Shown one piece after another: positions 1 to 7,712 of a stretch of DNA of 33,306 nt. This DNA comes from Xenorhabdus vietnamensis (GTDB lineage Bacteria; Pseudomonadota; Gammaproteobacteria; Enterobacterales; Enterobacteriaceae). Location: assembly GCF_002127535.1 (NCBI RefSeq), contig NZ_MUBJ01000031.1, positions 1 to 33,306 on the forward strand. The letters run 5' to 3'. Every line of letters starts with the position of its first letter. Position 1 is the stretch's first letter. The notes beneath the pieces are model-generated. The model ran no database searches, was not told where the DNA came from, and was given only the letters and a program-made list of their open reading frames with translations. The translations under genes were made by a program, and so were the position numbers.

Positions 1-90
1 TTTCATGTCACGTTGCCAGAAAAAACCAGTGAACTCATTACCCGTCTGACTGATAATTTCCAGATTTTAAAACCCGCATCTTCAAGTTAA
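1..90 (+). CDS. C-terminal end of an unidentified protein, cut by the window edge
   Basis: Frame 1 is open from the first base to a TAA at 88-90, giving 29 residues that end in LKPASSS. The reading is amphipathic and looks coding (FHVTLPEKTSELITRL...), but it is too short to assign to a family. It converges with the gene at 124-663. It could be an open frame by chance. Confidence 0.35.
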   Translation, partial: FHVTLPEKTSELITRLTDNFQILKPASSS

Positions 91-123
91 TTGCGTATAC
101 ATATTCCTATTCTAAGAGATTTA

Positions 124-663
124 TTATTGAGTAATGCTTTCTCTCACTTTAAAAATCCACTCGTCTTTCTTAGAACAATCATCTGAATAACTCATTGCTT
201 TCAAAAAATCATTGATTATATCAGTGGCATAAGCCATCATAAAACAATTATATTCTACAATGCTTTTTTCTTCATTTTTCCATTCCAAGTTGATTTCATA
301 GATATTAAATGGTATTTCACCATTATAAATACGATACTTTCCATGCCAGACAGAATGAACATATGTATTAACCAATTTAAACCCTGACGTTTTTCTTGCA
401 TTCCTCATGGATATTATAAAATCAGGATCGGTTTTATGATCCCAAAATAACATACCTTGAACTAACAGTTTTGTTTCAGTTTCGAAATTATCCCCAAACA
501 TATTGATCATGGATTTAATAGAACAAGATGAAGACGAAAAAACAATGATACATAAAATGGTTTTCATAAATATATTTTTCGAAGAACGAAATATACGTAT
601 AGATAGCAAAAAAATAGCAGTAAAAAGTATAAAACCATAAAAACCAGGCCAAAAAGACATCAT
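124..663 (-). CDS. Hypothetical membrane-anchored protein, 179 aa
   Basis: I do not recognise this protein. The N-terminus carries a hydrophobic helix at about residues 8-22, a short basic stretch (RIFRSSK), and a second hydrophobic segment that starts at Met33 and ends in SSSSC. From Met33 (base 567) it would read as a lipoprotein signal with a lipobox-like SSSC. However, the start at 663 has an AGGAAA ribosome-binding site about 10 bases upstream and Met33 has none, so I keep the long form. The rest is a soluble domain of about 130 residues, rich in aromatic and acidic residues (YRIYNGEIPFNIYEINLEW), with cysteines near the C-terminus. The gene is AT-rich and stands alone, with a decayed helicase fragment upstream. 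An envelope lipoprotein or an exclusion-type plasmid protein is possible, but nothing in the sequence decides it. Confidence 0.6.
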   Translation of the reverse strand: MMSFWPGFYGFILFTAIFLLSIRIFRSSKNIFMKTILCIIVFSSSSCSIKSMINMFGDNFETETKLLVQGMLFWDHKTDPDFIISMRNARKTSGFKLVNTYVHSVWHGKYRIYNGEIPFNIYEINLEWKNEEKSIVEYNCFMMAYATDIINDFLKAMSYSDDCSKKDEWIFKVRESITQ

Positions 664-855
664 CTTTATTATTTCCTAATAGAGTATCAGTGTATGTAAA
701 ATAAACAATCCATCTATCGTTGTTGGGGTTTGAGAGCCAATGATGTAAAAAACCACGTCAGGAACGTAATTATCTGAAATATCACCATATATAAATGCTT
801 AAAATTACACTTAACAACAGCAGCTAATGCGCATTGCTGACTATTGCCAAATAAT

Positions 856-981
856 TCAACTAAGTTGCACTTCAGCCTCTAGAAAACCTTGAGCTAATAA
901 GGCCAAGCGCAGCTCTTTCAGCGCACTGGCAGGTACGCCAAGCCACAAGAGGTTGCGGGCACGAGTTAATGCGACAGAACC
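856..981 (-). pseudogene. C-terminal remnant of a UvrD/Rep-type helicase
   Basis: The minus strand encodes VALTRARNLLWLGVP followed by about 25 residues and a TGA at 856-858. VALTRA(R) is motif VI of superfamily 1 UvrD/Rep/AddA helicases, which sits close to the C-terminus and contacts ATP with its arginine. The frame meets a TAA directly upstream of the motif (982-984), so the nucleotide-binding part is gone. The bases encoding the start of the motif coincide with a 17-bp sequence that also forms the end of the IS6 remnant at 29329-29345. The rest of the gap 664-1018 is AT-rich and shows nothing I recognise. Confidence 0.6.
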
Positions 982-1018
982 TTAGCATATCCTCTGGTTG
1001 CTAAAATGGAGACATACA

Positions 1019-2071
1019 TTACGAATTTTCATCACTATGACTAAGTTCTGCTTCTAATTCTTCAATGCTTGGTAAACTAGATTTCAAGTCTTCCGGCAAC
1101 GTACGGGTTAGTTCGTAATCTGAAACACCAATGGGTTTTTGAATGCTGCGCAAGGAATATTCTGCCAATATTCGATCTTTGGTTTGGCACAAAATCAGAC
1201 CAATAGTGGGTTGATCAGTAGGATGCCTCAGCTTTTCATCGACCACAGAACAGTAAAAATTCATCTTACCAGCATGCTCAGGTTTGAACTCTCCTCGCTT
1301 TAACTCAATTACAACGAAAGCTCTCAAAATCAGATGATAAAAAAGCAGGTCAATATAGTAATCTTGTCCACTTACAGTAATAGGATATTGTCGTCCCACA
1401 AAAGCAAATCCCTCACCGAGTTCAAGCAAGAATTTTTCAAGGTGTTTGAGTAATTCTGTTTCCAGTTCACGTTCCTTGAAAGGTTCTGACAAGGTGAGAA
1501 AATCGAAGATATAGGGGTCTTTCAAGGTTTGTTGTACTAATTCAGATTGAGATACAGGTAATCGATTATTGAAGTTACTAACAACAGCTCCCTGCCGTGC
1601 ATAAGCATTATTTTTGATCATCTGAAGTAAAGATTCACGGCTCCAACCTTGTATCAAAACTTGTTCAGCGTACCAGAATCTCTCGGTTTGATCTTTTATT
1701 TTCTCAATCAGTAAAATATTGTGTCCCCAAGGCAATTGTGCCACAGGTTGTGGCACAATTGCTCCATTAGCGGCCGTTTCTATTTCTGATGACAAGGAGT
1801 ATTCTCGGTAAAAACGTAACATACGCTTCAGATTTCGTTCTGAAAAGCCTTTGATTTCTGGTAATTCATTAACAATATCTCGTGCCAGCTTCGGGATGAT
1901 CCCAGCCCCCCACCCCTGCTGCTTTTGGCGTTCATGGAGAATACGTCCGATATCCCAGTACATCTGAATCAGTTCAGTATTAACAGATTGAGCAGCTTTA
2001 ATCTGACCTCTACGAATCCTCTCTTTTACATCGGTAAGTAGTGAGGTGTAAATCTGTAGTTCGAATGTCAT
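1019..2071 (-). CDS. DUF1016 (YhcG-type) PDDEXK nuclease family protein
   Basis: This is a full-length 350-residue protein of the DUF1016/YhcG family. Residues about 10-165 form the helical DUF1016 N-terminal domain, with the family hallmarks MYWDIGR, GFSERNLKRM and LPWGHN. The C-terminal part is a PDDEXK nuclease-like fold: YYIDLLFYH supplies Asp241, and VIELKRGEF supplies Glu256 and Lys258, followed by a helix with HAGKMNFYC. These acidic and lysine positions are the expected metal and catalytic residues, so the enzyme looks intact. Members often sit in accessory regions with restriction or toxin genes, and their substrates are mostly unknown. The start at 2071 has only a weak AAGAAG ribosome-binding site. 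The gene lies downstream of parB in the same direction but 104 bases away, so it is probably a separate cargo gene. Confidence 0.85.
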   Translation of the reverse strand: MTFELQIYTSLLTDVKERIRRGQIKAAQSVNTELIQMYWDIGRILHERQKQQGWGAGIIPKLARDIVNELPEIKGFSERNLKRMLRFYREYSLSSEIETAANGAIVPQPVAQLPWGHNILLIEKIKDQTERFWYAEQVLIQGWSRESLLQMIKNNAYARQGAVVSNFNNRLPVSQSELVQQTLKDPYIFDFLTLSEPFKERELETELLKHLEKFLLELGEGFAFVGRQYPITVSGQDYYIDLLFYHLILRAFVVIELKRGEFKPEHAGKMNFYCSVVDEKLRHPTDQPTIGLILCQTKDRILAEYSLRSIQKPIGVSDYELTRTLPEDLKSSLPSIEELEAELSHSDENS

Positions 2072-2175
2072 AATTGGCTTCTTTTTTAAATTAATATAAA
2101 GAACGTATTACCCATATCCATTTCATGTGTTGCCAATCATGCCATGGAATCTGAAAAGCAAGTAACAACGAATAG

Positions 2176-3159
2176 TTACTTTTTTTCGTTATTATATTCA
2201 GCAAAAATTTCCTGCATGGTTTGCTCAATACGCAATTGCAATTTTTTATCAAGACGAGCGAACTCATAAATGAGCGTTCTGTTTTTGGTATTCTCCTTGC
2301 GACGAGCATAAATACGTTTATCTTCAAAAACGCTCAGAGGTGTTATCACTTCAGCTTTTGCTACAGGTTGTGGCTTACGAGAGAGCTTAACGCTCTTGAA
2401 TACATTCATTACCGCGTCTTTCACTGCGTCTGAAGCACCCTCTTCTATCGTTGTCTCTATAATTTTTATTCGAATTTCTTCTAATATCTCGTTGAGCAGG
2501 ATTTTACGGCGATCAATGTCTTCCGCCATTTCAAGCAGGAATTTGTAATCTGGTAGCGTCAAATCTGAGACAACAGGGAAAAAAGCGATCATTTCATCCG
2601 GTACGGCCGCAGCTTGAAAAGCTCGGGTTACTTTCGCCGTGGAAACGCCTTCTGCTTTGGCTATCTCTTTGCGGTTCATTCCACTTTTTTCCATTAACTG
2701 ATAGCGTTTCCCAAGCTCGCGCAGATTATGTTCTTTGGCTGTTTGGAGGTCAGCGGCAAGTTGTCTCGCATCTTTGATGCTAATTTCTTCAGCGGCCACT
2801 AACACATCAAGCCCGGTGTTTTTTAGCAAACAGGCCGCGCGACGACGGGAGCCGTCGAGGATTTCAATTTTTTCTCCGATTTTCCGACCAATTGCTGGGA
2901 AAAATTGCTGTAAGTGAATTGTTCTGAGAATATCCTGAAGTGATTCTTTCGTTAGTATACTTTGGTCACGGCCATTAATTGTCGGATCAACAAATGTTTT
3001 GTTTTTGATATGTTCAGCCTGAATGTGCTGACGAGTAAAAACTACCTTTTTTCCTGAACTTAAAGTAAATGTGCGACTCTCAATTTCCTGACTTGAAATC
3101 ATATTGCTTAACGGAGAGTTGCCCATTGTTCTGCCAATTCGTTGGATAGATTTATTCAC
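2176..3159 (-). CDS. parB: Plasmid partition protein ParB (centromere-binding)
   Basis: This 327-residue ParB should bind the plasmid centromere and stimulate the ParA ATPase. The central domain shows DGSRRRAA (residues 102-109), the basic box of the ParB/Spo0J N-terminal domain. It is followed at about 161-185 by a helix-turn-helix (MNRKEIAKAEGVSTAKVTRA). The C-terminal third, with KRIYARRKENTKNR, is the probable dimerisation and DNA-contact region. The start is GTG at 3159 and overlaps the parA stop (GTGA), so the two genes should be translationally coupled. The size and the partner with its own N-terminal DNA-binding region put it in the P1/F class (type Ia). A diverged copy of its C-terminal region survives at 31907-32113. 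Confidence 0.93.
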   Translation of the reverse strand: MNKSIQRIGRTMGNSPLSNMISSQEIESRTFTLSSGKKVVFTRQHIQAEHIKNKTFVDPTINGRDQSILTKESLQDILRTIHLQQFFPAIGRKIGEKIEILDGSRRRAACLLKNTGLDVLVAAEEISIKDARQLAADLQTAKEHNLRELGKRYQLMEKSGMNRKEIAKAEGVSTAKVTRAFQAAAVPDEMIAFFPVVSDLTLPDYKFLLEMAEDIDRRKILLNEILEEIRIKIIETTIEEGASDAVKDAVMNVFKSVKLSRKPQPVAKAEVITPLSVFEDKRIYARRKENTKNRTLIYEFARLDKKLQLRIEQTMQEIFAEYNNEKK

Positions 3160-4358
3160 GGTTGATTCCTGATATATTCAATTCTGTCGAAAACTGCTCG
3201 AACGAAAATGTCGGCCTGATTTTTTGCGTTGCGCAGTGCTTCTGAGCTGCCAGGATAAGATGCTGGATTAGCGCTGATAACTGTATCGAAAGATTCCCCA
3301 CAACGTTCAAAGCCGTCCAGTCTTGGCAGAGAGGCATCCAACATTGAGGAGGTAAATACCTCTCGTGCATAACTTTGTGACGTCAGGTGGTCGTATTTAT
3401 TTCCCATTTTTGACATAAACCCAATATTGCCGCGCAAATGTAATTCAGTACCTTCATTTTCAATACGCTCAATCATTTCTGGCAGACGAGTCAAATACTT
3501 CATTGTGGAATGAAAGTCGACCTGTGCCGGTGGCGTAGGGGTCAGCAATATATTACTGGCCGCAATGGCATTTAGCATGAACGCATCCAAGTGAGGTCCC
3601 GTGTCGATAAGAATAAAATCATAATCATGAGATAAACGGTCAATCACTGTCTTGCGGAGGACTTCAGAAGGTGCCATTCCGGGCAGGTACTCCTGTACCA
3701 GCTGGATCCATTCGCTTGCGACAAATGCATCATCAATTGATGCTGGAATCACATCCACACCAGGCATCATTGTTGGTCTGATAAATTGTTTAATCAATTG
3801 TTCTCGGCTAACGTTGTTCAACATTGCCTGTGCGGCAGTTTCCAAAATAGAGCCTATGCTATTATGGTGACTGAGAAACATTGTGCTGGAAGCCTGCGGA
3901 TCCATATCTATAACAAGAATACGCAGGTCGTTATGAATTAAAGTTGGATGCGCCCGTAACCCATGAGCAAGAGTAACTGTCGACACTGTTTTGGATACAC
4001 CACCTTTTAGATTCACTACGAATATAGTAAAGGCCTCTTTCCATTTATCCCGATAGGTAGGAATTTGACGGTGTTTATATATATCGATGACATTTTGAAG
4101 CGTTAATGCATATTGCATTGTTGAACCTGTTTGGCGCTTCCCGAACACATATCCCTGCTTTTCCATTTCGGTGACAGCCAGATCAACAGAACGTCGGTTT
4201 AGCATAGGCATTTTGGCCACAGTATTCTTTGTGAAGGTTTGATAATATTCTGTTTGATTAAATTCAATGCGCTGCTGTTCTATATGGTTACTCATCCCTT
4301 GGAGCATTTTTTCTGCTCGCTTTGCTGTTTCAAGGACTCCACCGTAATTCTTCTTCAT
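3156..4358 (-). CDS. parA: Plasmid partition ATPase ParA (P1/type Ia)
   Basis: This is a Walker-type partition ATPase of 400 residues, the length typical of P1 ParA and F SopA. An N-terminal extension of about 110 residues contains a predicted winged-helix region (NRRSVDLAVTEMEKQG), used in this class to repress its own operon. The deviant Walker A motif is KGGVSKT at 118-124, with the signature lysine K118. The A' box is VIDMDPQAS (Asp151, Asp153) and Walker B is FILIDTGP. The ATG at 4358 follows AAAGG by about 9 bases. It is the first gene of a parA-parB operon. The P1-like parS array lies upstream at about 4621-4708, whereas in P1 itself the site lies downstream of parB. Confidence 0.95.
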   Translation of the reverse strand: MKKNYGGVLETAKRAEKMLQGMSNHIEQQRIEFNQTEYYQTFTKNTVAKMPMLNRRSVDLAVTEMEKQGYVFGKRQTGSTMQYALTLQNVIDIYKHRQIPTYRDKWKEAFTIFVVNLKGGVSKTVSTVTLAHGLRAHPTLIHNDLRILVIDMDPQASSTMFLSHHNSIGSILETAAQAMLNNVSREQLIKQFIRPTMMPGVDVIPASIDDAFVASEWIQLVQEYLPGMAPSEVLRKTVIDRLSHDYDFILIDTGPHLDAFMLNAIAASNILLTPTPPAQVDFHSTMKYLTRLPEMIERIENEGTELHLRGNIGFMSKMGNKYDHLTSQSYAREVFTSSMLDASLPRLDGFERCGESFDTVISANPASYPGSSEALRNAKNQADIFVRAVFDRIEYIRNQP

Positions 4359-4383
4359 GCGTACAACCTTTTTTTAAAATTAC

Positions 4384-4399
4384 ACACTTTGTAGAGTGT
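4384..4399. promoter_or_regulatory. Short inverted repeat upstream of parA, possible operator
   Basis: ACACT and AGTGT flank six bases about 30 bases upstream of the parA start. Type Ia ParA proteins repress their own operon through inverted repeats in this position. The arms are only five bases, so chance is a real alternative. Confidence 0.25.
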
Positions 4400-4620
4400 A
4401 CTTGATTTTTTTGTTTTTTCCATAAAATAATGTACAGCATAAAGAGTTATCGCATACGTCATGTTTTACTTCATCATTCAACACCCAATTAAAGTAATTA
4501 AGTAAATGTGTGGATGTAATGAAACTTACCTGCAAGGAATAGTTATTAATGCACAACTAAGATATTTAACATCCTCTGCTTTAGGGTGAAAAATATGTCA
4601 ATGTTTTTGCATAATAGATA

Positions 4621-4708
4621 AAATTCCCCGCATTGAAGAAATAACTTATTTTATTGTTTTAACGATATTTTTTGTAAAAATTTCAGCCTGAAATTCCCCA
4701 TATTTCAA
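4621..4708. promoter_or_regulatory. parS: P1-parS-like centromere candidate
   Basis: ATTTCA (4680-4685), three bases, TGAAAT (4689-4694), seven bases, then ATTTCA (4702-4707). From memory, the right arm of P1 parS has ATTTCA, three bases, TGAAAT, seven bases, ATTTCA, which is the same spacing, with a B hexamer inside the seven-base gap. Here that gap holds TCCCCA, and a second TCCCCG lies at 4625-4630 on the far side of an AT-rich stretch (about 4640-4678) that could be the bend. The left A box is not clear. The rest of the gap between parA and the next gene (4359-4771) shows no other gene. Confidence 0.6.
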
Positions 4709-4825
4709 GTCGCATCCTATATAAAAGGAGCCCGGATTCTATCGCATTTAAAGAGAACATTTGTGTGAAAAATGGGAATAATTCCGCCTAAAAACCATCC
4801 GCAGCATTTTTCGCTTGTAGTAAAA

Positions 4826-5716
4826 ATGACTTCTATTCCACTTTCTCAGTTAGTACCCAGTGAGTTGAATGTTCGTAAGCATCCTATTGATGAAACCAGA
4901 ATTGTTGAGTTGGCTAACAGTATTCAATCCGTCGGCATTTTACAAAATCTGATCGTTTACCCACTGAAAAACGGTAAATATGATGTGACCGCAGGGTAAA
5001 GACGTTCAAAAGCACTTATTGCACTATTACAAAAGAAATTGATTGATAACGCCTATTCGGTTCCGGCAAAAATTGTCAGTGAGAATGATGCTCTGATTGT
5101 TTCATTGACTGAAAATAGCCAGAGTGAAGCCATGCACCCAGCGGTTCAACTGATTGTATTTGGGGAACGGAGCAAAAAAGGATGCAAAGAGACAGAGATT
5201 GCTGATCTGTTAGGTTATAGCACCCGTCATGTTAAAAAGTGTCTACGTTTGGCTGAAATGGCATCGGTACTGTTAGACGAACTGGCGAACGATAAAATCA
5301 CACTGGATCAGTTACAAGCGCTATCCATTAGTGAGAATCATGAGCGACAAATAAACGTCTGGAATAATGCTTCTGGCTGGAAAAAAGAGCTGCCCCTATT
5401 AAGGCAGATAATCACGCAAGATGGGTCCCCTGCTGCGGGTAATGTGTTGTTTAAATTCGTGGGTAAGAACGAATATAAACAGGCAGATTCAGAAGACGAT
5501 GATATTAAACGCAGTGAGCTGCATCAGCTTTCCCATGAGAAGGGCGATGAGTTAGAACATATAGAAGAACAATCCGAAATCTTGGCATGGACACTGTAAG
5601 AAAAAGCGAACAAAAGCGTGTTTGTCTGTATTAATGGTGGTTGTATTTACATTGTGCGGGGCGTTGTTGACTTAAATACGATTGAAAAAATGGTAGAACC
5701 GGATCCAAATAACTAA
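4826..5716 (+). pseudogene. Broken ParB/YubM-like nuclease-domain protein
   Basis: Read through its stops, this frame encodes a ParB N-terminal-domain protein like the YubM type in the leading region of F-like plasmids: PLSQL..S.LNVRK, then an ELANSIQSVGILQNL helix, TAG followed by RRSKAL, and a helix-turn-helix in the next third (ETEIADLLGYSTRHVKKCL). The expected AGGRR motif is broken by a TAA at 4997-4999. A second TAA at 5597-5599 is followed by 38 more in-frame codons to 5716. YubM-type proteins are usually several hundred residues longer, so the 3' part is also missing. The start could be ATG 4826 or ATG 4772. It lies next to the parS-like site and is divergent from parA. It is unlikely to work. 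Confidence 0.75.
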
Positions 5717-5848
5717 TCCGGAAGTTAAACCAATAACCACTAAGGATGGTAACTAATGAAAATTTCTATCATTGCTTTGTAAGCGTACTGGGAACCACAT
5801 CTAGCCAGGGTGAATTCACTGATTAAAATAGCTTCACCTATTCTGATT

Positions 5849-6182
5849 ATGGAAAAATCCCGCCTGAGCCAATCCAGGTTTACTCAAGCCGAGTGGCTGG
5901 ACATTGTTGAACAGCAGAAAAAATCCGACCTGACTATACGCCAGTTTTGCCAAAAAATCGGTATCTCTATGACCCAGTTCTATCACCACTGCCGACGTGA
6001 CTCCCGCCCACAGGAAAAGCGGTCTGGGCCGGCTGCCCTGTCTTCTTTTATTAAAGTCAGTCTCGCTCAGAAAAAATCCGCATCACCCAGTGCGCCCCCC
6101 ACTTTATTTGAGACTACCTCATGGCACACTGCGTTTCCCTGCCGGCACGGATAAACACCTTATCCGGGGAATCGCCGCGTGA
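5849..6182 (+). pseudogene. tnpA: IS66 TnpA, frameshifted
   Basis: The reading starts MEKSRLSQSRFTQAEW and continues with a helix-turn-helix (TIRQFCQKIGISMTQFYHH), typical of the small IS66 accessory protein TnpA. Near 6125 the frame is lost. The expected C-terminal end LRFPAGTDKHLIRGIAA continues in another frame to a TGA at 6180-6182, so one short indel splits the gene. The usual size of about 110 residues is recovered when the frames are joined. Confidence 0.75.
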
Positions 6183-6184
6183 AA

Positions 6185-6532
6185 ATGTTTGTGGATGTGC
6201 CGGAGGTTTATTTATGCCGCCCGTTTATCGACTTCCGGAAATCCATCAACGGGCTGGTTGTCTGAGTCGAGCTTGAAATGCGATTTTCTCCGACGCAGAC
6301 AGCGTTATTTCTCTTTTGCAACAAGAAGCGGGATAAACTCAAAATCCTCTACTGGGATAAAACCGGGTTTGCGCTCTGGTACAAGCGGCTGGAAAACGCA
6401 AAATTCAAATGGCCTACCACCGTCAACAGCCCTGCCCTGAACCTGACGGAGCAGCAGCTGCATGGGTTGTTATCGGGTTACGATGTCATCGGTCATCAGC
6501 CCTTATCCGTACAGGATTGCCCTGTCGCCTGA
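6185..6532 (+). pseudogene. tnpB: IS66 TnpB, nonsense mutation
   Basis: From ATG 6185 the frame gives the IS66 Orf2/TnpB pattern: VYLCRPFIDFRKSINGLV, then, after an in-frame TGA at 6263-6265, a second block with VELEM...FLFCNKKRDKLKILYWD and GFALWYKRLE. The TGA replaces a normal codon between two well-matching blocks, so it is a point nonsense mutation. The length of about 115 codons is normal for the family. Confidence 0.8.
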
Positions 6533-6602
6533 TCAATGGATGATCATCAAACTGACCCGCAATAATTAAGTTTTTGCCCCGGGGGCCGGGTAAAATGTCC
6601 CC

Positions 6603-6858
6603 ATGCAAATCGATATTGATGCCCTGACCAATGACCCCGCAGAACTGAAACGGCTGCTGATTAAGCAGTCGCAGCGGCTTGCGTTTTTGGAAGAGCAGTT
6701 TCGGTTAGCGCAGCAAAAACGGTTTGGGGCCTCGTCGGAAGCGTTCCCTGGACAAGGGGAGTGGTTTAACGAAGCGGAAGAGATTGCGCTGCCGGTTGAA
6801 ACAGCCACCTCGCAGGAAATCCTCACGTATCCCCCGTCATAAGCCGACACGGCGGCCT
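6603..6858 (+). pseudogene. tnpC: IS66 transposase TnpC, N-terminal fragment
   Basis: The fragment starts MQIDIDALTNDPAELKR and has the coiled-coil LAFLEEQFRLAQQKRFG, typical of the IS66 DDE transposase N-terminus. At a run of five C near 6830 one extra base shifts the frame. The expected continuation YPRHKPTRRP appears in the next frame and ends at about 6858, where the IS110 reading begins. About 85 of the usual 500 or so residues remain and the catalytic domain is missing. Confidence 0.78.
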
Positions 6859-7712
6859 CAATTACTTGATGTCGTGCGCACTTTCCCTCCGCAAACCGTC
6901 ATTGCTATGGAAGCTTGTGCAACGTCTCACTATTGGGGGCGAACGCTGCAGACGATGGGATAGGTTGTCAGGCTTATTCCTACCCAGCATGTGAAGGCCT
7001 TCAGCCGCCATCAAAAAAACAATGCCAATGATGCACTGGCTATCTGCGAAACGGCCTGTCGGCCCGGTATCCATTTTGTTCCCGTCAAAACTGTAGAACA
7101 GCAGGATATTAAAGCCCTACGCAGTGCCCGGCAGCGCATGGTGGAACACCGCACCGCACTCGCCAACCAAATTCGAGCTTTTCTCGCTGAACAGGGGTTG
7201 ATAGTTCCCTCAGGTATTCAGAAACTGCAACAGCATCTGCCTGATATTCTGGAAGAGGACAGCAATAGCCTGTCCTGTGTACTACGCCGTTTATTGCAGA
7301 CTTTATGGGAAGAGCTGCAGGATTTGAACATCGGCATTCATGAAATGGATAACGAAATAGCGGTACTTTCCCGTCAGCAAACCGGCTATGAGCATTTGCT
7401 CACGATCCCCGGTGTCGGTCCCCTGATCGCGGCGGCTTTCGTGAGTGAAGTCAGCGCATCCCAATTTGCCAATGGCCGACAACTTTCAGCCTGGTGTGGC
7501 TTGGTTCCCCGACAGCACAGTTCAGGCGACAAAAGCCGCCTGTCATCCCTGAGCAAACATGGCAACCGTCATCTCTGAACATTAATCATCCACGGTGCCC
7601 GTGCCGTGATGCGCTGTGTCCAAAAACGGGGGGATTATCTGGGAGAGTGGCTGAGAAAATTAATAGACCGGTGTGGGTTCATGAAAGCCACGGTTGCATT
7701 AGCTAATAAGCT
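6859..7712 (+). pseudogene. IS110-family transposase remnant (IS1111-like)
   Basis: One frame encodes an IS110 transposase from the middle of the DEDD domain (VIAMEACATSHYWGR, then QKNNANDALAICE) to the C-terminal domain (HLLTIPGVGPLIAAAF, CGLVPRQHSSGDKSRL, KATVALANKLTRI). The frame is interrupted by TAG at 6961-6963 and TGA at 7576-7578; the second is most simply CGA to TGA in RHLRTLI. The N-terminal part was replaced by IS66 at the left junction. At 7712 the reading runs straight into the cdiA copy. Both element ends are missing, so it is immobile. Confidence 0.85.

Larger units (their letters stand above)
5779..6858 (+). mobile_element. IS66-family element remnant, left part only
   Basis: The left end begins GTAAGCG at 5779, the terminal sequence typical of IS66 elements. 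It is followed by tnpA, tnpB and the beginning of tnpC in the normal order. All three genes are damaged, and tnpC passes into an IS110 transposase at about 6858, so no right end remains. The element cannot transpose by itself. Confidence 0.8.

Noticed and set aside
2072..2175. Centromere site just after parB, as in P1
   Set aside because: One ATTTCA and scattered GCCA words are present, but the box spacing does not fit; the array at 4680-4708 fits much better.
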